Source: Salinispora fenicalii
GTDB taxonomy: Bacteria; Actinomycetota; Actinomycetes; Mycobacteriales; Micromonosporaceae
Length of the DNA: 64,000 bases
NCBI RefSeq assembly: GCF_000514815.1
Contig: NZ_AZWQ01000026.1
Coordinates: forward strand, 1-64,000
Direction of reading: 5' to 3'
How positions within the stretch are numbered: position 1 is the stretch's first letter; every line of letters begins with the position of its first letter. Both the position numbers and the translations under genes were made by a program. Below, in pieces: positions 54,056 through 62,217 of this stretch. The notes below the pieces were generated by a model. That model was given only the letters and a program-made list of their open reading frames with translations, was not told the DNA's origin and did not search any database.

Positions 54056-55278
54056 CGCTTCGGATGCGTTTCCCCGTAGGCGGGGCCGTCTCCTCCGTGG
54101 CGGACCTGCTGGCTCCGGACGAGGTCGAGCCGTTGGCCGTGGGAGATCCGCGGATGGTGGATTTCCTGGCTGCGGTCGCCAAACGGCTACTCACTCCGGC
54201 GCTGGCCCGACGGCACCCGGAATTGGGCTCACTCGGGTTCTTCCTCCGTCGCCGGGAACTACTGGGCGCAATAGAGCGGCTGCACTCAACGCTTGGGCCG
54301 GACACGCTTGTGTTCCCCCGCGGGCGGGTATTTCACGTCCCACCGGCGAACGTAGACACAATTTTCGTCTACTCGTGGGCACTGTCCGCGCTGGCCGGTA
54401 ATACCAATGTGGTCCGGGTGTCGCCGCGTTCCGCGGCAGCCGCCGACGCGATACTTGAGGTGCTCAACGCCAGCCTCGCCGAGGCCGACCCGGTGGTAGC
54501 CCGTACTCAGCTCATGGTCACCTACGGGCATGATGACGCGGTGACCGCCCAGCTGAGCGCTACCAGCGACCTACGCGTCCTCTGGGGCGGGGACCAGGCG
54601 GTGGAGAACCTCCGACGGCATCCGCTCGCGCCGGCAGCCCGGGACCTCACCTTCCCTGATCGGTCGTCCTTCGCCATGTTGTCGGTGCCCGGCTGGGCAG
54701 CGGCCTCGCCGCAACGGCGGCGAGACGCGGCCAGCGCATTCGCCAACGACGCGTACTGGTTCGATCAAGCAGCCTGCGCCTCTCCACGTACCGTCTTTCT
54801 GGTTGGTGCGGCGGAGCAGGCTGAGGAGGTCCGAGCCGAGTTCGTCGCCCTGTTGGAAGACGTGGTCCAGGAACGCGGCTGGGACGTGGACGCGGCGATG
54901 GCGGTGGAGAAGCGGGTCGGCGCGTACGGGTTGGCTGCTGATGGGGGAGTGCGGCGGATGGTCTTCCACCGTAATGCCCTGGCAACACTGGAACTGGCAG
55001 AGGTTTCAGCCACCCCGCGGCACTGGCTCGGCGCCGGCACCTTCCCCTTCGTCACTGTGTCTGACCTGACGGAGCTGGTGCCGTTCGTGCGTCGCCGCGA
55101 CCAGACCCTCACCCACTTCGGCTTTGATCGGGATGAGCTGACGGCCCTAGCCCGGAGCCTAGGAGGGCGGGGAGTCGACCGCATCGTGCCGTTCGGGGCG
55201 GCATTGACCTTCGCTCCAGTGTGGGACGGTCACGATTTGCTGCGGGAGTTTGTTCGGCTGGTCACGGTCAACGACTGA
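54052..55278 (+). CDS. LuxC-like acyl-CoA/acyl-ACP reductase
   Basis: This 408-residue NADPH-dependent acyl reductase of the LuxC/aldehyde-dehydrogenase type has the likely catalytic cysteine C242 in FDQAACASPRTVFLVG. GRVFHVPPANVDTIFVYSWA is the conserved central block, with GNTNVVRVSPRSA following. It would reduce an activated acyl group, handed over by LuxE, to an aldehyde. It is the last gene of the plus-strand operon and converges on pseI, with a 12-bp terminator between. Confidence 0.84.
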   Translation: MTLRMRFPVGGAVSSVADLLAPDEVEPLAVGDPRMVDFLAAVAKRLLTPALARRHPELGSLGFFLRRRELLGAIERLHSTLGPDTLVFPRGRVFHVPPANVDTIFVYSWALSALAGNTNVVRVSPRSAAAADAILEVLNASLAEADPVVARTQLMVTYGHDDAVTAQLSATSDLRVLWGGDQAVENLRRHPLAPAARDLTFPDRSSFAMLSVPGWAAASPQRRRDAASAFANDAYWFDQAACASPRTVFLVGAAEQAEEVRAEFVALLEDVVQERGWDVDAAMAVEKRVGAYGLAADGGVRRMVFHRNALATLELAEVSATPRHWLGAGTFPFVTVSDLTELVPFVRRRDQTLTHFGFDRDELTALARSLGGRGVDRIVPFGAALTFAPVWDGHDLLREFVRLVTVND

Positions 55279-55355
55279 GGACAGCTGCGGTCGGGGCGGA
55301 GAAGGCAGCTCGCGGACCGGTAGGCGGTTCCAGCGCACCGCACCTGCGCTGACCC

Positions 55356-55386
55356 GGGGCCCGAGGTGATCACTACCTCGGGCCCC
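55356..55386. terminator. Bidirectional terminator between luxC-like gene and pseI
   Basis: GGGGCCCGAGGT pairs perfectly with ACCTCGGGCCCC around the loop GATCACT. It is followed on the plus strand by GTTCGTTT. Confidence 0.75.
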
Positions 55387-55398
55387 GTTCGTTTCCAG

Positions 55399-56451
55399 TT
55401 AGATCTGTTCCCAGCCCAGTGGAGTGCCGCATCGCACGTCCTGAGTGAAGGTGCGTCCGAGTACCCGGTCCAACTCGTCTGGGTGCAGGCCGCCAGCCGG
55501 CCGGATGGATCGAATGTTCGCGCGGGTCACCGGCTCCCCGGCCCGCACATCGGCGACCACATGTAGGGAACGACGGAAGCGCAGGCCTTCACGTTCGGTG
55601 GGGGTGGGGCCGACCACAGTGCTACCCATCGCCGCCCAGGCCCGCTCAGTCTCCACCCGCAGCGCGGCCAACTCGGCCGGTTCCAGAGAGAAGTCCGAGT
55701 CCACGCCCCCGTCTGCCCGGGCCATCGTGACGTGCTTCTCGACCAGACAGGCCCCCAACGCCACCGAGGCCACTGGTACGCCGATGCCCGGAGTGTGGTC
55801 GGAGAGGCCGACCGGCAAGCCGAAGGCGTCGGCCAGCACCGGTATGCGGCGCAGGTTACTGTCCTGCGGCGGCGCCGGGTAGGAGGCGGTACAGGCGAGG
55901 AGGACCACGCCGTCGGCCCCACCCTCGCGAGCCGCCCGGACCGCGGCGTCGATCTCTGCCATCGTGGCCATCCCCGTAGAGATGACCAGTGGTTTGCCGG
56001 TACTCGCGACCAGCCGGATCAACGGCAGGTCCACCAGTTCCGATGAGGCGATCTTGTACGCCGGAACGTTCAGCTCCTCCAGCAGCTCCACTGCGGTGTG
56101 ATCGAACGGCGAGGAGAAGACGGTCAGTCCATGCCGGCGGGCCCGCTCGAAGATGGGTTTATGCCACTCGTATGGAGTGTGCGCCCGCTGGAAGAGCTGG
56201 TAGAGGTTCTCGCCGCCCCACAGGTCGTGCCCGTCGGAGATGCGAAAAGCCGGACTGTCGTGGTCGATGGTGATGGTGTCCGGCGTGTACGTCTGCAGCT
56301 TGAGCGCTTGTGCGCCGCTCGCCGCCACAGCGTCCACGATCTCCAGCGCCCGGTCCAGGCTGCCGTTGTGGTTACCGGAGACCTCGGCGACCACGAGTGG
56401 CGGCTCGCCCGGGCCTACCAGATGCGGCCCGATCTTTACTGTACTGCTCAT
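55399..56451 (-). CDS. pseI: Pseudaminic acid synthase PseI
   Basis: This 350-residue NeuB-family enzyme condenses the PseG product with phosphoenolpyruvate to make pseudaminic acid. Typical blocks are LVVAEVSGNHNGSLDRALEI, ALKLQTYTPDTIT, VGLSDHTPGIGVPVASVALG and VEKHVTMARADGGVDSDFSL. A C-terminal antifreeze-like SAF domain follows (RSLHVVADVRAGEPVTRANI). ATG at 56451 overlaps the pseH stop (ATGA). Sialic and legionaminic acid synthases are alternatives in the same family, but pseB, pseC, pseG and pseH nearby point to pseudaminic acid. Confidence 0.9.
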   Translation of the reverse strand: MSSTVKIGPHLVGPGEPPLVVAEVSGNHNGSLDRALEIVDAVAASGAQALKLQTYTPDTITIDHDSPAFRISDGHDLWGGENLYQLFQRAHTPYEWHKPIFERARRHGLTVFSSPFDHTAVELLEELNVPAYKIASSELVDLPLIRLVASTGKPLVISTGMATMAEIDAAVRAAREGGADGVVLLACTASYPAPPQDSNLRRIPVLADAFGLPVGLSDHTPGIGVPVASVALGACLVEKHVTMARADGGVDSDFSLEPAELAALRVETERAWAAMGSTVVGPTPTEREGLRFRRSLHVVADVRAGEPVTRANIRSIRPAGGLHPDELDRVLGRTFTQDVRCGTPLGWEQI

Positions 56452-56951
56452 GCTCTCCTGCTCAGTTCCGTCCACACTACCTGGTGTGGCTTGCCGTCAA
56501 TTTCTCGTTCATAGCGCCGGACTACCTGGAACCCGAAGCGGCGGTGTAGCGCCAGTACTGGTCGGTTGTCGGCCAGTGTCTCCCCACCGAGCGTATGGGC
56601 CGCGAGAGATTCGAAGGCGTGTTCAATCGCGGCCTGCTGCAGCCCGATCCAGGCGGGTAGGAGTAGGCCTTGTTCTTCAAGCCCCTCGATGTCCAGGTAA
56701 TACCCCCAGGTCAGGGCTTTCTCCGGGGATGCGATGCCGGTGAAGGTCACTACCCCGGCCGGATGCCCCCCGTGTAGGTAGATGAGCACTCGGCGGTCGG
56801 ATTCCTCCCGCACCGCCGACCACCAGGCGAGGTGTTCCTCAGGACTGATCTCGTGCTGGGTCAAGCTCGTGCTGCGTACCTGGGGGTGGTTGCGCCAGCG
56901 CCGCATCCGATCGAGGTCTTCGGTATCGGCCGGACGCAGGGTCGCGGTCAT
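56448..56951 (-). CDS. pseH: Amino-sugar N-acetyltransferase PseH
   Basis: This 167-residue GNAT acetyltransferase begins with LRPADTEDLDRMRRWRNHPQ and has the PseH-like segment SPEEHLAWW, and later HRRFGFQVVRRYEREIDG. It would acetylate the 4-amino group of the PseC product. It sits between the GT2 glycosyltransferase and pseI, overlapping both by four bases. Acyl donors other than acetyl-CoA are possible, which matters because an acyl-activating operon lies next door. Confidence 0.85.
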   Translation of the reverse strand: MTATLRPADTEDLDRMRRWRNHPQVRSTSLTQHEISPEEHLAWWSAVREESDRRVLIYLHGGHPAGVVTFTGIASPEKALTWGYYLDIEGLEEQGLLLPAWIGLQQAAIEHAFESLAAHTLGGETLADNRPVLALHRRFGFQVVRRYEREIDGKPHQVVWTELSRRA

Positions 56952-58048
56952 CGCTGTGCCGCCATCAGGTGCGGCTGCCGCTCGGCGGACTCCGCGATCG
57001 GGCCGGTGACCGGGACTCTTTCACGCGCCGGAGGCCGCCGAGTGACGAGCCGGTGAGCATTGCGCAGCGCTTTGTACGCCAGGTAGCTATTCGAGGCGAT
57101 GAGGCGATGCTTCAGACCGCCTATTCCGCCGGGACGGGGATAGCCGTCGGTCGGCCGGTAGCGTCGATAGTACGCGGATACCCGATGGAAGAAGGAGCGG
57201 CGTAGCTTCGCCGGCATCCGATGGTTGTTGCCCACGACCACAAGCAGGTGGCTAATCATCCTTTCGAACAGGTCGGCGTGCAGCCTGGTCTCCTGGGGTC
57301 GGGCGCTGAGCAGCCAGTCAAATAGCCGGTCGTACTGTTCGAACGCGTCAAAGTGCCGTTCGCTGGAGGTGGCGGTAATCGCACCGGGGCGACCCTGACG
57401 GTAGTGGTAACAGATTCGGTCGAGCACCGCGATCCGCTCCGCAGCGATCAGTAGCGGGTGGCTGAACGGGATGTCCTCGTACCAACCGGGGTAGAAGCGT
57501 ATGCCTAGACCGGTTAGGAAGGTTCGACTGACCACCTTGTTCCAAGCGGTGTGTTGAACCCGGAGTAGCTCGGGGCGCTCGTCCAGCCGGACGCAGCCGT
57601 CCACCCCGCGTAGCAGATGGCTACTGGCATCCATCTCTCCTCGGCCATTGTGATGCACCCGGAGATGGTCGAACAGCAACACATCCGGCCGATCTGCGCG
57701 TAGCCGCCCCAACACTGCCGTCACTGAGCCTGTTGGCAGCCAGTCGTCGCTGTCCACGAACCAGACGTGCTGGCCTGTCACCACATCCAGCCCGGCGTTC
57801 CGGGCTAGGCCGAGCCCCACGTTGCGGGACAGCGTGAGGGTGCGTACCGCCGGCCGCTGGGCGGCGTACGCCTGTAGTAACTCGCCGCACCGGTCCGGTG
57901 AGGCATCGTTGACCGCGACCACTTCCATGTCGGCGGCATTGGCTTCGTTGAGACCATCGAAGAGTGAGTCGAGGCACTGATGCAGCTGTTCCTCTACGCC
58001 ATACACAGGTACGACCACGCTCAGTAGTGGTTGCGGGTTGGTGACCAC
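56948..58048 (-). CDS. Family 2 glycosyltransferase
   Basis: This 366-residue GT-A transferase has LLSVVVPVYGVEEQLHQCLD at the N-terminus and the metal/nucleotide motif VWFVDSDDWLP. The sequence VVAVNDASPDRCGELLQAYA is typical of GT2. The C-terminal part, with YRRYRPTDGYPRPGG, resembles teichoic-acid-type polymer transferases. GTG at 58048 is preferred; a reading to 58192 adds low-complexity residues. No clear ribosome-binding site is visible. It is the first gene of the GT2-pseH-pseI operon and is likely to add sugar units to the pseudaminic-acid-containing polymer. Confidence 0.83.
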   Translation of the reverse strand: MVTNPQPLLSVVVPVYGVEEQLHQCLDSLFDGLNEANAADMEVVAVNDASPDRCGELLQAYAAQRPAVRTLTLSRNVGLGLARNAGLDVVTGQHVWFVDSDDWLPTGSVTAVLGRLRADRPDVLLFDHLRVHHNGRGEMDASSHLLRGVDGCVRLDERPELLRVQHTAWNKVVSRTFLTGLGIRFYPGWYEDIPFSHPLLIAAERIAVLDRICYHYRQGRPGAITATSSERHFDAFEQYDRLFDWLLSARPQETRLHADLFERMISHLLVVVGNNHRMPAKLRRSFFHRVSAYYRRYRPTDGYPRPGGIGGLKHRLIASNSYLAYKALRNAHRLVTRRPPARERVPVTGPIAESAERQPHLMAAQR

Positions 58049-58668
58049 CCGGACATGATAAAGGTGCGAAAGGGGCGCTGGGGAACCAGGAGGTGAACGG
58101 CCTGGAACCATCTGCTGCGGGAAGTGTGGCCCCCGGTCCAGGTGCCTTCTACCGTAACGGTGATGACTGCGGACAGTGCTGGGATCAAACATGTACTGGG
58201 TTCGAGTGCTTTCCGGCAGGCAGTCTTCCAGGGCGTTTCGTGTCGGATAGGCGATGGTGATGGGGTCGTGTGGGCGGCGGTTGGCTTGGTAGGTGGCGCA
58301 GGCGTTGCTGGCCTCGCTGCCGTAGCCGATTGAGTCGTTGCGCAGGGGGCGGGACGCCGGGTTCGATGCCGGTGCGGGTTGGGTGGAGCCGGGGACGAAG
58401 CCCAGCCAAACCGAAGCGTCACGGAAAGTGATATCCCGGAGGTGTGCGTCGTGAGGGACGCTATTGGCTTCACATGGAGGTGAGGGACTGTCGTTGCAGG
58501 TTTCTCAATCCGGAGCCAATTCCGGGGCGCGGCTTACGTACGGCGTGGTCAGGGGATCTGTGGGTCACCGGGAGTGTTCCGGTGTGGTGTCGCACGTCGT
58601 TGCGGCGTTGCTGCGTGATCGGGCCGGCCTGACCGCGCAGCTGACGCTGTTCGAGCACTGAGCCGTGT
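58049..58668. other. Intergenic region with probable mobile-element debris
   Basis: No gene with credible coding character was recognised on either strand. The segment must contain the promoter of the minus-strand GT2-pseH-pseI operon near 58050-58150. From about 58440 onward the sequence leads into a transposase remnant. Short open frames here are low-complexity, rich in Arg or Pro and Thr. Confidence 0.45.
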
Positions 58669-58955
58669 TCATCCTGTGTAGCGGTTGGATTCGACGTGGT
58701 GCAGGACGAGGATGGCCTGCACGATCGTGGTCGCTCGCCGTGGGTAGCAGCGCAGCTTGGTCAGGATCCTCCAGGTCTTGAGTGTGGCGATCGCGCATTC
58801 GCCGCGGGCGCGGTTCACGGTCTTCTGCCGGCGTGACAGCTTCGGCCGGAAGCGGCGTCGCTTGAACGGCGTGCGCACACTGCCGTGGGCTCCTTGGTAG
58901 TCCTTGTCCGCGAAGGTCATCACGTCTGCGCTGGTCAGTGCGTCGCTGATGCTGC
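58669..58955 (-). pseudogene. IS5-superfamily transposase, 3' fragment
   Basis: The minus strand encodes a transposase C-terminus: GSISDALTSADVMTFADKDY, then HGSVRTPFKRRRFRPKLSRR, and CAIATLKTWRILTKLRCYPR to the stop at 58669. The ADKxYQGAxGxVRTPFKRRR and AIATLKTWRIL blocks are typical of actinobacterial DDE transposases (IS5 superfamily, DDE_Tnp_4). The catalytic N-terminal two thirds are missing, and a short deletion seems present after QKTVNRA. It is a dead element fragment. Confidence 0.75.
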
Positions 58956-58984
58956 CCGGGCGGTTGGTGGCCGTCCCGCGTCGA

Positions 58985-59236
58985 CATGACGCTGTTCAAC
59001 CCGGCGCGGACGCGGACGACCAGTTGTCGCTGCCGGAGTGCGACAATCACGACACAGCGGGCGAGCGTGACTTGATCGGCGTACTGCGCAACGAGCGTGT
59101 GGAGAGCCTGGACGCCTGGACCGCCAGGATGGACGCGTCGCCATTGGCGACTACATCCGCTGGCGAGCCAACGAGCCGCCGAACAACCGGATTCGCGGCT
59201 ACTCCAAGATCCGCCACTCAGATTACCCGTTCTAGG
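58985..59236 (+). other. Unassigned degenerate coding remnant
   Basis: A plus-strand frame ends AIGDYIRWRANEPPNNRIRG, YSKIRHSDYPF and a stop at about 59236. Its upstream part is out of frame or diverged. It lies directly against the transposase fragment and has the look of a gene 3' end cut by rearrangement, but I do not recognise the family. The following 240 bases hold no visible gene. Confidence 0.3.
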
Positions 59237-59479
59237 TTGCGGGACGAGGTGCTAGGCAGGATGCACGTGGCTGATTTTATGAGGCCGATCATAGTTAGGC
59301 TGAACCGGTCAAGCGTCTCAGATTGGCCGATTCTCCCAGTAGGTCTGTAAGCGAATGTCAGCAAGCCGTCCTGTTCCTGACCAGGCGTACCGTGACCGCC
59401 CGCCGTCCCATTGATTCAGGGCAGGGGGCGCTGTCCGAAAATTCCTTCCATGATCGATGTTTAGGCAGGTCAGATCGGG

Positions 59480-59508
59480 TTGGCGGTGTTCTGGATGGCC
59501 AGTAGTGT
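59480..59508 (+). promoter_or_regulatory. Predicted promoter of the riboswitch-C39 peptidase transcript
   Basis: TTGGCG (59480-59485), a 17-base spacer and TAGTGT (59503-59508) form a plausible housekeeping-type promoter. It would start transcription about 40 bases before the riboswitch core. Confidence 0.4.
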
Positions 59509-59555
59509 CGGCGAGTCCGGTGCGGTCAACGATCGCAAAAGGCGACGCCGTGCCG

Positions 59556-59669
59556 ACCCGCTCAATTGCCGAAAGGTGAACCGGGGGCCCGTTCTACCTG
59601 GGGTGAATCCGCAACTTTGCGGTAGGGCGCACTTCCCGTCCGAATCCGTCAGCTAACCCGGTCAGCGGT
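59556..59669 (+). promoter_or_regulatory. ydaO-yuaA cyclic di-AMP riboswitch
   Basis: The RNA carries the conserved ydaO core in order: CCGCTCAATTGCCGAAAGG, then GGGGTGAATCC, GCGGTAGGGCGCACTTCCC, and GTCCGAATCCGTCAGCTAAC. The closing stem pairs CCGCT (59558-59562) with AGCGG (59664-59668). This class binds cyclic di-AMP and in actinobacteria precedes genes for cell-wall hydrolases and related exported proteins. Here it lies about 250 bases before a C39-type exported peptidase on the same strand. Ligand binding usually turns expression off. Confidence 0.88.
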
Positions 59670-59689
59670 ATTGGAAGGAGTCCGATTTC

Positions 59690-59776
59690 GTGCAGCGTTA
59701 TTCCGCCCAGCGGGCGATCCGCCGCCTTCACGGCGCTGCTGTGTCCGTGCCCGTCCGGCCTGCCGCCGGGCGCTGA
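59690..59776 (+). CDS. Possible 28-residue leader peptide
   Basis: A GTG at 59690 follows AAGGAG with ten bases spacing and opens a 28-codon frame beginning MQRYSAQRAIRRLHG and ending VPVRPAAGR before TGA. It lies between the riboswitch and the C39 peptidase start. It may be a small translated leader, or chance coding in GC-rich DNA. Confidence 0.25.
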   Translation: MQRYSAQRAIRRLHGAAVSVPVRPAAGR

Positions 59777-59916
59777 CCCATCCCGCATAGCCCGGCGGTA
59801 GGCCGGGTGATCCCCCGTGGCCACCAGCGCGCGGATTTCAGTTCCGTGCGGCCCGCCTCTGCCTGTCCGCCCAACGGCGCGGTGCGCCACAGCCCCAACA
59901 GCCTGTGGAGGAACCC

Positions 59917-60765
59917 GTGAAGAATCGCCTTAAACGACAGCTCCGCCAGCTGACTGCGGAGCGCCCGTACCAGCTGGCCGCTACGTCGGCTGCCGCGCTC
60001 GTGCTGGCCATCGGTGCCGGCGCCCTCGCCGTTGGCAGCGACGAGGAGTCCCCGTCGCCGCAGCCCGTCAACGCCACCGCCGCGGCCGGCAGTGATATCG
60101 CCGACGCTACTCCCGAGGCGGCCCCGGTCAAGGCCGAGTCGTCGAGCGCCGAGCCGTCGATTGCCGCTCCGTTGAGTGCTGAGCCGTCGGCCGCTGAGCC
60201 ATCGAGTACGCCTACGGCGGACCCCGACCTGACTGAGCCGGCAGCACCGGAACCAGCTGCCTCCGCGATGCTGGAGTACGACTACCAGGCGCAGATCAAC
60301 TTCTACTACTGCGGCCCGGCCGCCGTCCGGAACGCCCTCAGCGCCACCGGCATCGAGCGGACGCAGAACGAACTCGCCGGCCCGCTCGGCACCGATCAGT
60401 TCGGCACCGACTCTGCCGAGGACACCACGCGGGTACTCAACGCCGAGGTGGAGGGCGCGCCCTACCAGACCCGGACGATCCCTGGTGGCTCGGCCACCCC
60501 GGTGCAGATGGACCAGCTCCAGGCCGATGTGGTCAAGGCCATCACCGACGGGCGGAGCGTGGTGGTAAACGTTGCGGGCTCTGCCACTGACACCGCCGGT
60601 GGTTGGCACTCGTTCCCGGGCGGCCACTACATCGCCGTGGTCGGGTACGACGACGGTGGGCGTCTGGTGCAGATCGCCGACTCGGCGAACGCCGCAGCTG
60701 GCTCGTACTGGATGACCACGATCGCCCTGGCGAACTGGGCCGCGACCCGCGGCTACTCCGCCTGA
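59917..60765 (+). CDS. Exported C39-type cysteine peptidase-like protein
   Basis: This 282-residue protein has a basic N-terminus, a hydrophobic segment at about residues 20-40 (LAATSAAALVLAIGAGALAV) serving as signal or anchor, and a disordered Ser/Ala/Glu/Pro stretch with repeated AEPS units. The C-terminal domain is a C39-like papain fold with C132 in NFYYCGPAAVRNALS, H237 in GGHYIAVVGYDD, and a following Asp (LVQIADSAN). GTG at 59917 follows GGAGG; GTG at 59905 is less likely. The cyclic di-AMP riboswitch upstream links it to cell-wall turnover. The substrate, peptidoglycan or protein, is unknown. Confidence 0.82.
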   Translation: MKNRLKRQLRQLTAERPYQLAATSAAALVLAIGAGALAVGSDEESPSPQPVNATAAAGSDIADATPEAAPVKAESSSAEPSIAAPLSAEPSAAEPSSTPTADPDLTEPAAPEPAASAMLEYDYQAQINFYYCGPAAVRNALSATGIERTQNELAGPLGTDQFGTDSAEDTTRVLNAEVEGAPYQTRTIPGGSATPVQMDQLQADVVKAITDGRSVVVNVAGSATDTAGGWHSFPGGHYIAVVGYDDGGRLVQIADSANAAAGSYWMTTIALANWAATRGYSA

Positions 60766-60777
60766 CCGGCCTTGACT

Positions 60778-60815
60778 GGCGGGCACCGGACCTCATCCTA
60801 GATTCGGTGCCCGCC
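60778..60815 (+). terminator. Terminator after the C39 peptidase gene
   Basis: GGCGGGCACCG (60778-60788) pairs perfectly with CGGTGCCCGCC (60805-60815), followed by GTCTTG. It lies 13 bases past the stop codon. Confidence 0.75.
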
Positions 60816-61331
60816 GTCTTGCCGTATCCGGTACGGCCGCCGGCCTGCGTTCCGCGGGTTTCGGTCGATCTAGTCCATGAATCTGGTTTTGAACTGGGTG
60901 AACTTGTCAGGCCTGGTGATGTGGCGGGCCACCCCTGCGCCCCGCAGGAGCCTTGAGTGCTCCGTTGAGGCGAAGCCACGATCAGCTACCCCGACGACTC
61001 AGTCAGCACCACACCCGCGCCGGGCTACCGGTGCGAGAGCTGGCTACACCCACCACGAACTGCGGCTACCCGTCGTGGGAGTCCTTGCTCGTGCCTACAG
61101 CGCGAACCCGGCCTGCTTGACCGTCGGGTCGCGCCTATTCCAAACGGCGGGTACACCGGACGCGCGCGGCTGATCGGGTGCAGGGTTGATCGACCTTGCC
61201 GGCAACTGTGCCGGTGGGGGCTAAGCGGCAGCCGGGGACTGAACGTAGGAACTAGTAGTAGGTGACGTTCCAGTGCTCGCTGCCCGCCCGTCGGTGGCCA
61301 GGGGTAATGCCGGCCGGTCACCCAGAAAGTT
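60816..61331. other. Intergenic region without recognised gene
   Basis: I see no credible coding sequence, RNA gene or repeat between the C39 terminator and the terminator of the exporter operon. Base composition is somewhat lower in GC than the flanking genes, and short frames have no family character, so decayed mobile DNA is possible. Confidence 0.4.
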
Positions 61332-61358
61332 AGCCCGGAGGTGAGATCTCTCCGGGCT
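61332..61358 (-). terminator. Terminator of the polysaccharide exporter operon
   Basis: On the minus strand AGCCCGGAG pairs with CTCCGGGCT over nine bases with a nine-base loop, followed by AACTTTCT. It lies 56 bases past the stop of the ATPase gene. Confidence 0.6.
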
Positions 61359-61413
61359 CTCCGACTCTGGCCGATGAGCTGATCTGGTTAGCGCAATCCG
61401 CCATGGAGTGTGG

Positions 61414-62217
61414 TTACCTGCCTTCGTATGCCCTGCAAACCTCGTCGGTCGGGCCGTCCATCTTCAGAACGCCGCCCTCCAGCCAGATGGTTCGCTCACA
61501 GGTGTCCCTAATTGAGTCGAGTGAATGGCTAACCAGAAAGACCGTGCCCGCACTTGCCCGTAGCTCGCGGACGCGCTGTTCGCTGCGGATACGGAACTTT
61601 CGGTCTCCAGTGGCCAACGCCTCATCGATGAGCAGTACGTCGTGCTCCTTCGCAGCGGCAATGGCGAAGCGCAGCCGCGCCCCCATCCCGGAGGAGTAGG
61701 TGCGCATCGGCAGGGATGCGAAGTCGCCCCGCTCGTTGATGCCGGAGAATTCGATGATCTCTGGAGTAATGCGCTTGACCTGCTCCGGGGACATTCCCAT
61801 CGCCAGGCAGCCGAGCGCCACGTTTCGTTCGCCGGAGAGGTCGTTGAGCAGAGCCGCGTTCACGCCGAGCAGTGAGGGCTGTCCCAGCGTGTAGACCGCA
61901 CCCCGGGCCGGCGGGAGTAGTCCGGCGATGGTCCGCAGCAGGCTCGACTTGCCGGATCCGTTGCTGCCGATCAGACCGATGGCCTCGCCCTGGTGAGCGG
62001 TGAAGCTGACTCCCTTGATCGCGTGGACTTCGCGAACGTTCGGGGTGCTGGTGCGGGACACGATGCGTTTGAGAGCGGCGGTGGCGCCGGTGTTGGCCAC
62101 AGCGCCCTTGTGAATCCGATAGATCACATGGACGTCATCCGCGATGACGGTTGGAACGCGCTGAGAGTCCGCCGCGCTGGTGTTCGTTGAGGTCTGGGTC
62201 TGCTCAGCCACGTCCAT
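61414..62217 (-). CDS. Polysaccharide ABC exporter ATP-binding protein (Wzt/TagH type)
   Basis: This 267-residue ATPase has Walker A GLIGSNGSGKSSLLRTIAGL, the polysaccharide-exporter signature YSSGMGARLRFAIA (SSGM in place of SGGQ) and Walker B VLLIDEALATGD. It drives export of a lipid-linked glycan such as a teichoic-acid-like polymer or O-antigen. The carbohydrate-binding C-terminal extension found in some Wzt proteins is absent. ATG at 62217 overlaps the permease gene by 14 bases; GTG at 62211 is also well spaced. Proximity to the pseudaminic acid genes suggests a polymer containing that sugar. Confidence 0.87.
   Translation of the reverse strand: MDVAEQTQTSTNTSAADSQRVPTVIADDVHVIYRIHKGAVANTGATAALKRIVSRTSTPNVREVHAIKGVSFTAHQGEAIGLIGSNGSGKSSLLRTIAGLLPPARGAVYTLGQPSLLGVNAALLNDLSGERNVALGCLAMGMSPEQVKRITPEIIEFSGINERGDFASLPMRTYSSGMGARLRFAIAAAKEHDVLLIDEALATGDRKFRIRSEQRVRELRASAGTVFLVSHSLDSIRDTCERTIWLEGGVLKMDGPTDEVCRAYEGR

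Noticed and set aside
52000..55278. Bioluminescence (lux) operon
   Set aside because: LuxC- and LuxE-like genes are present, but no luciferase alpha or beta subunit or LuxD gene is found, and the neighbours are pseudaminic acid genes.
55399..56451. Sialic (NeuB) or legionaminic acid synthase
   Set aside because: The family cannot separate these alone, but PseB, PseC, PseG and PseH are all nearby, and no NeuC-type epimerase or Leg-type dehydratase was seen.
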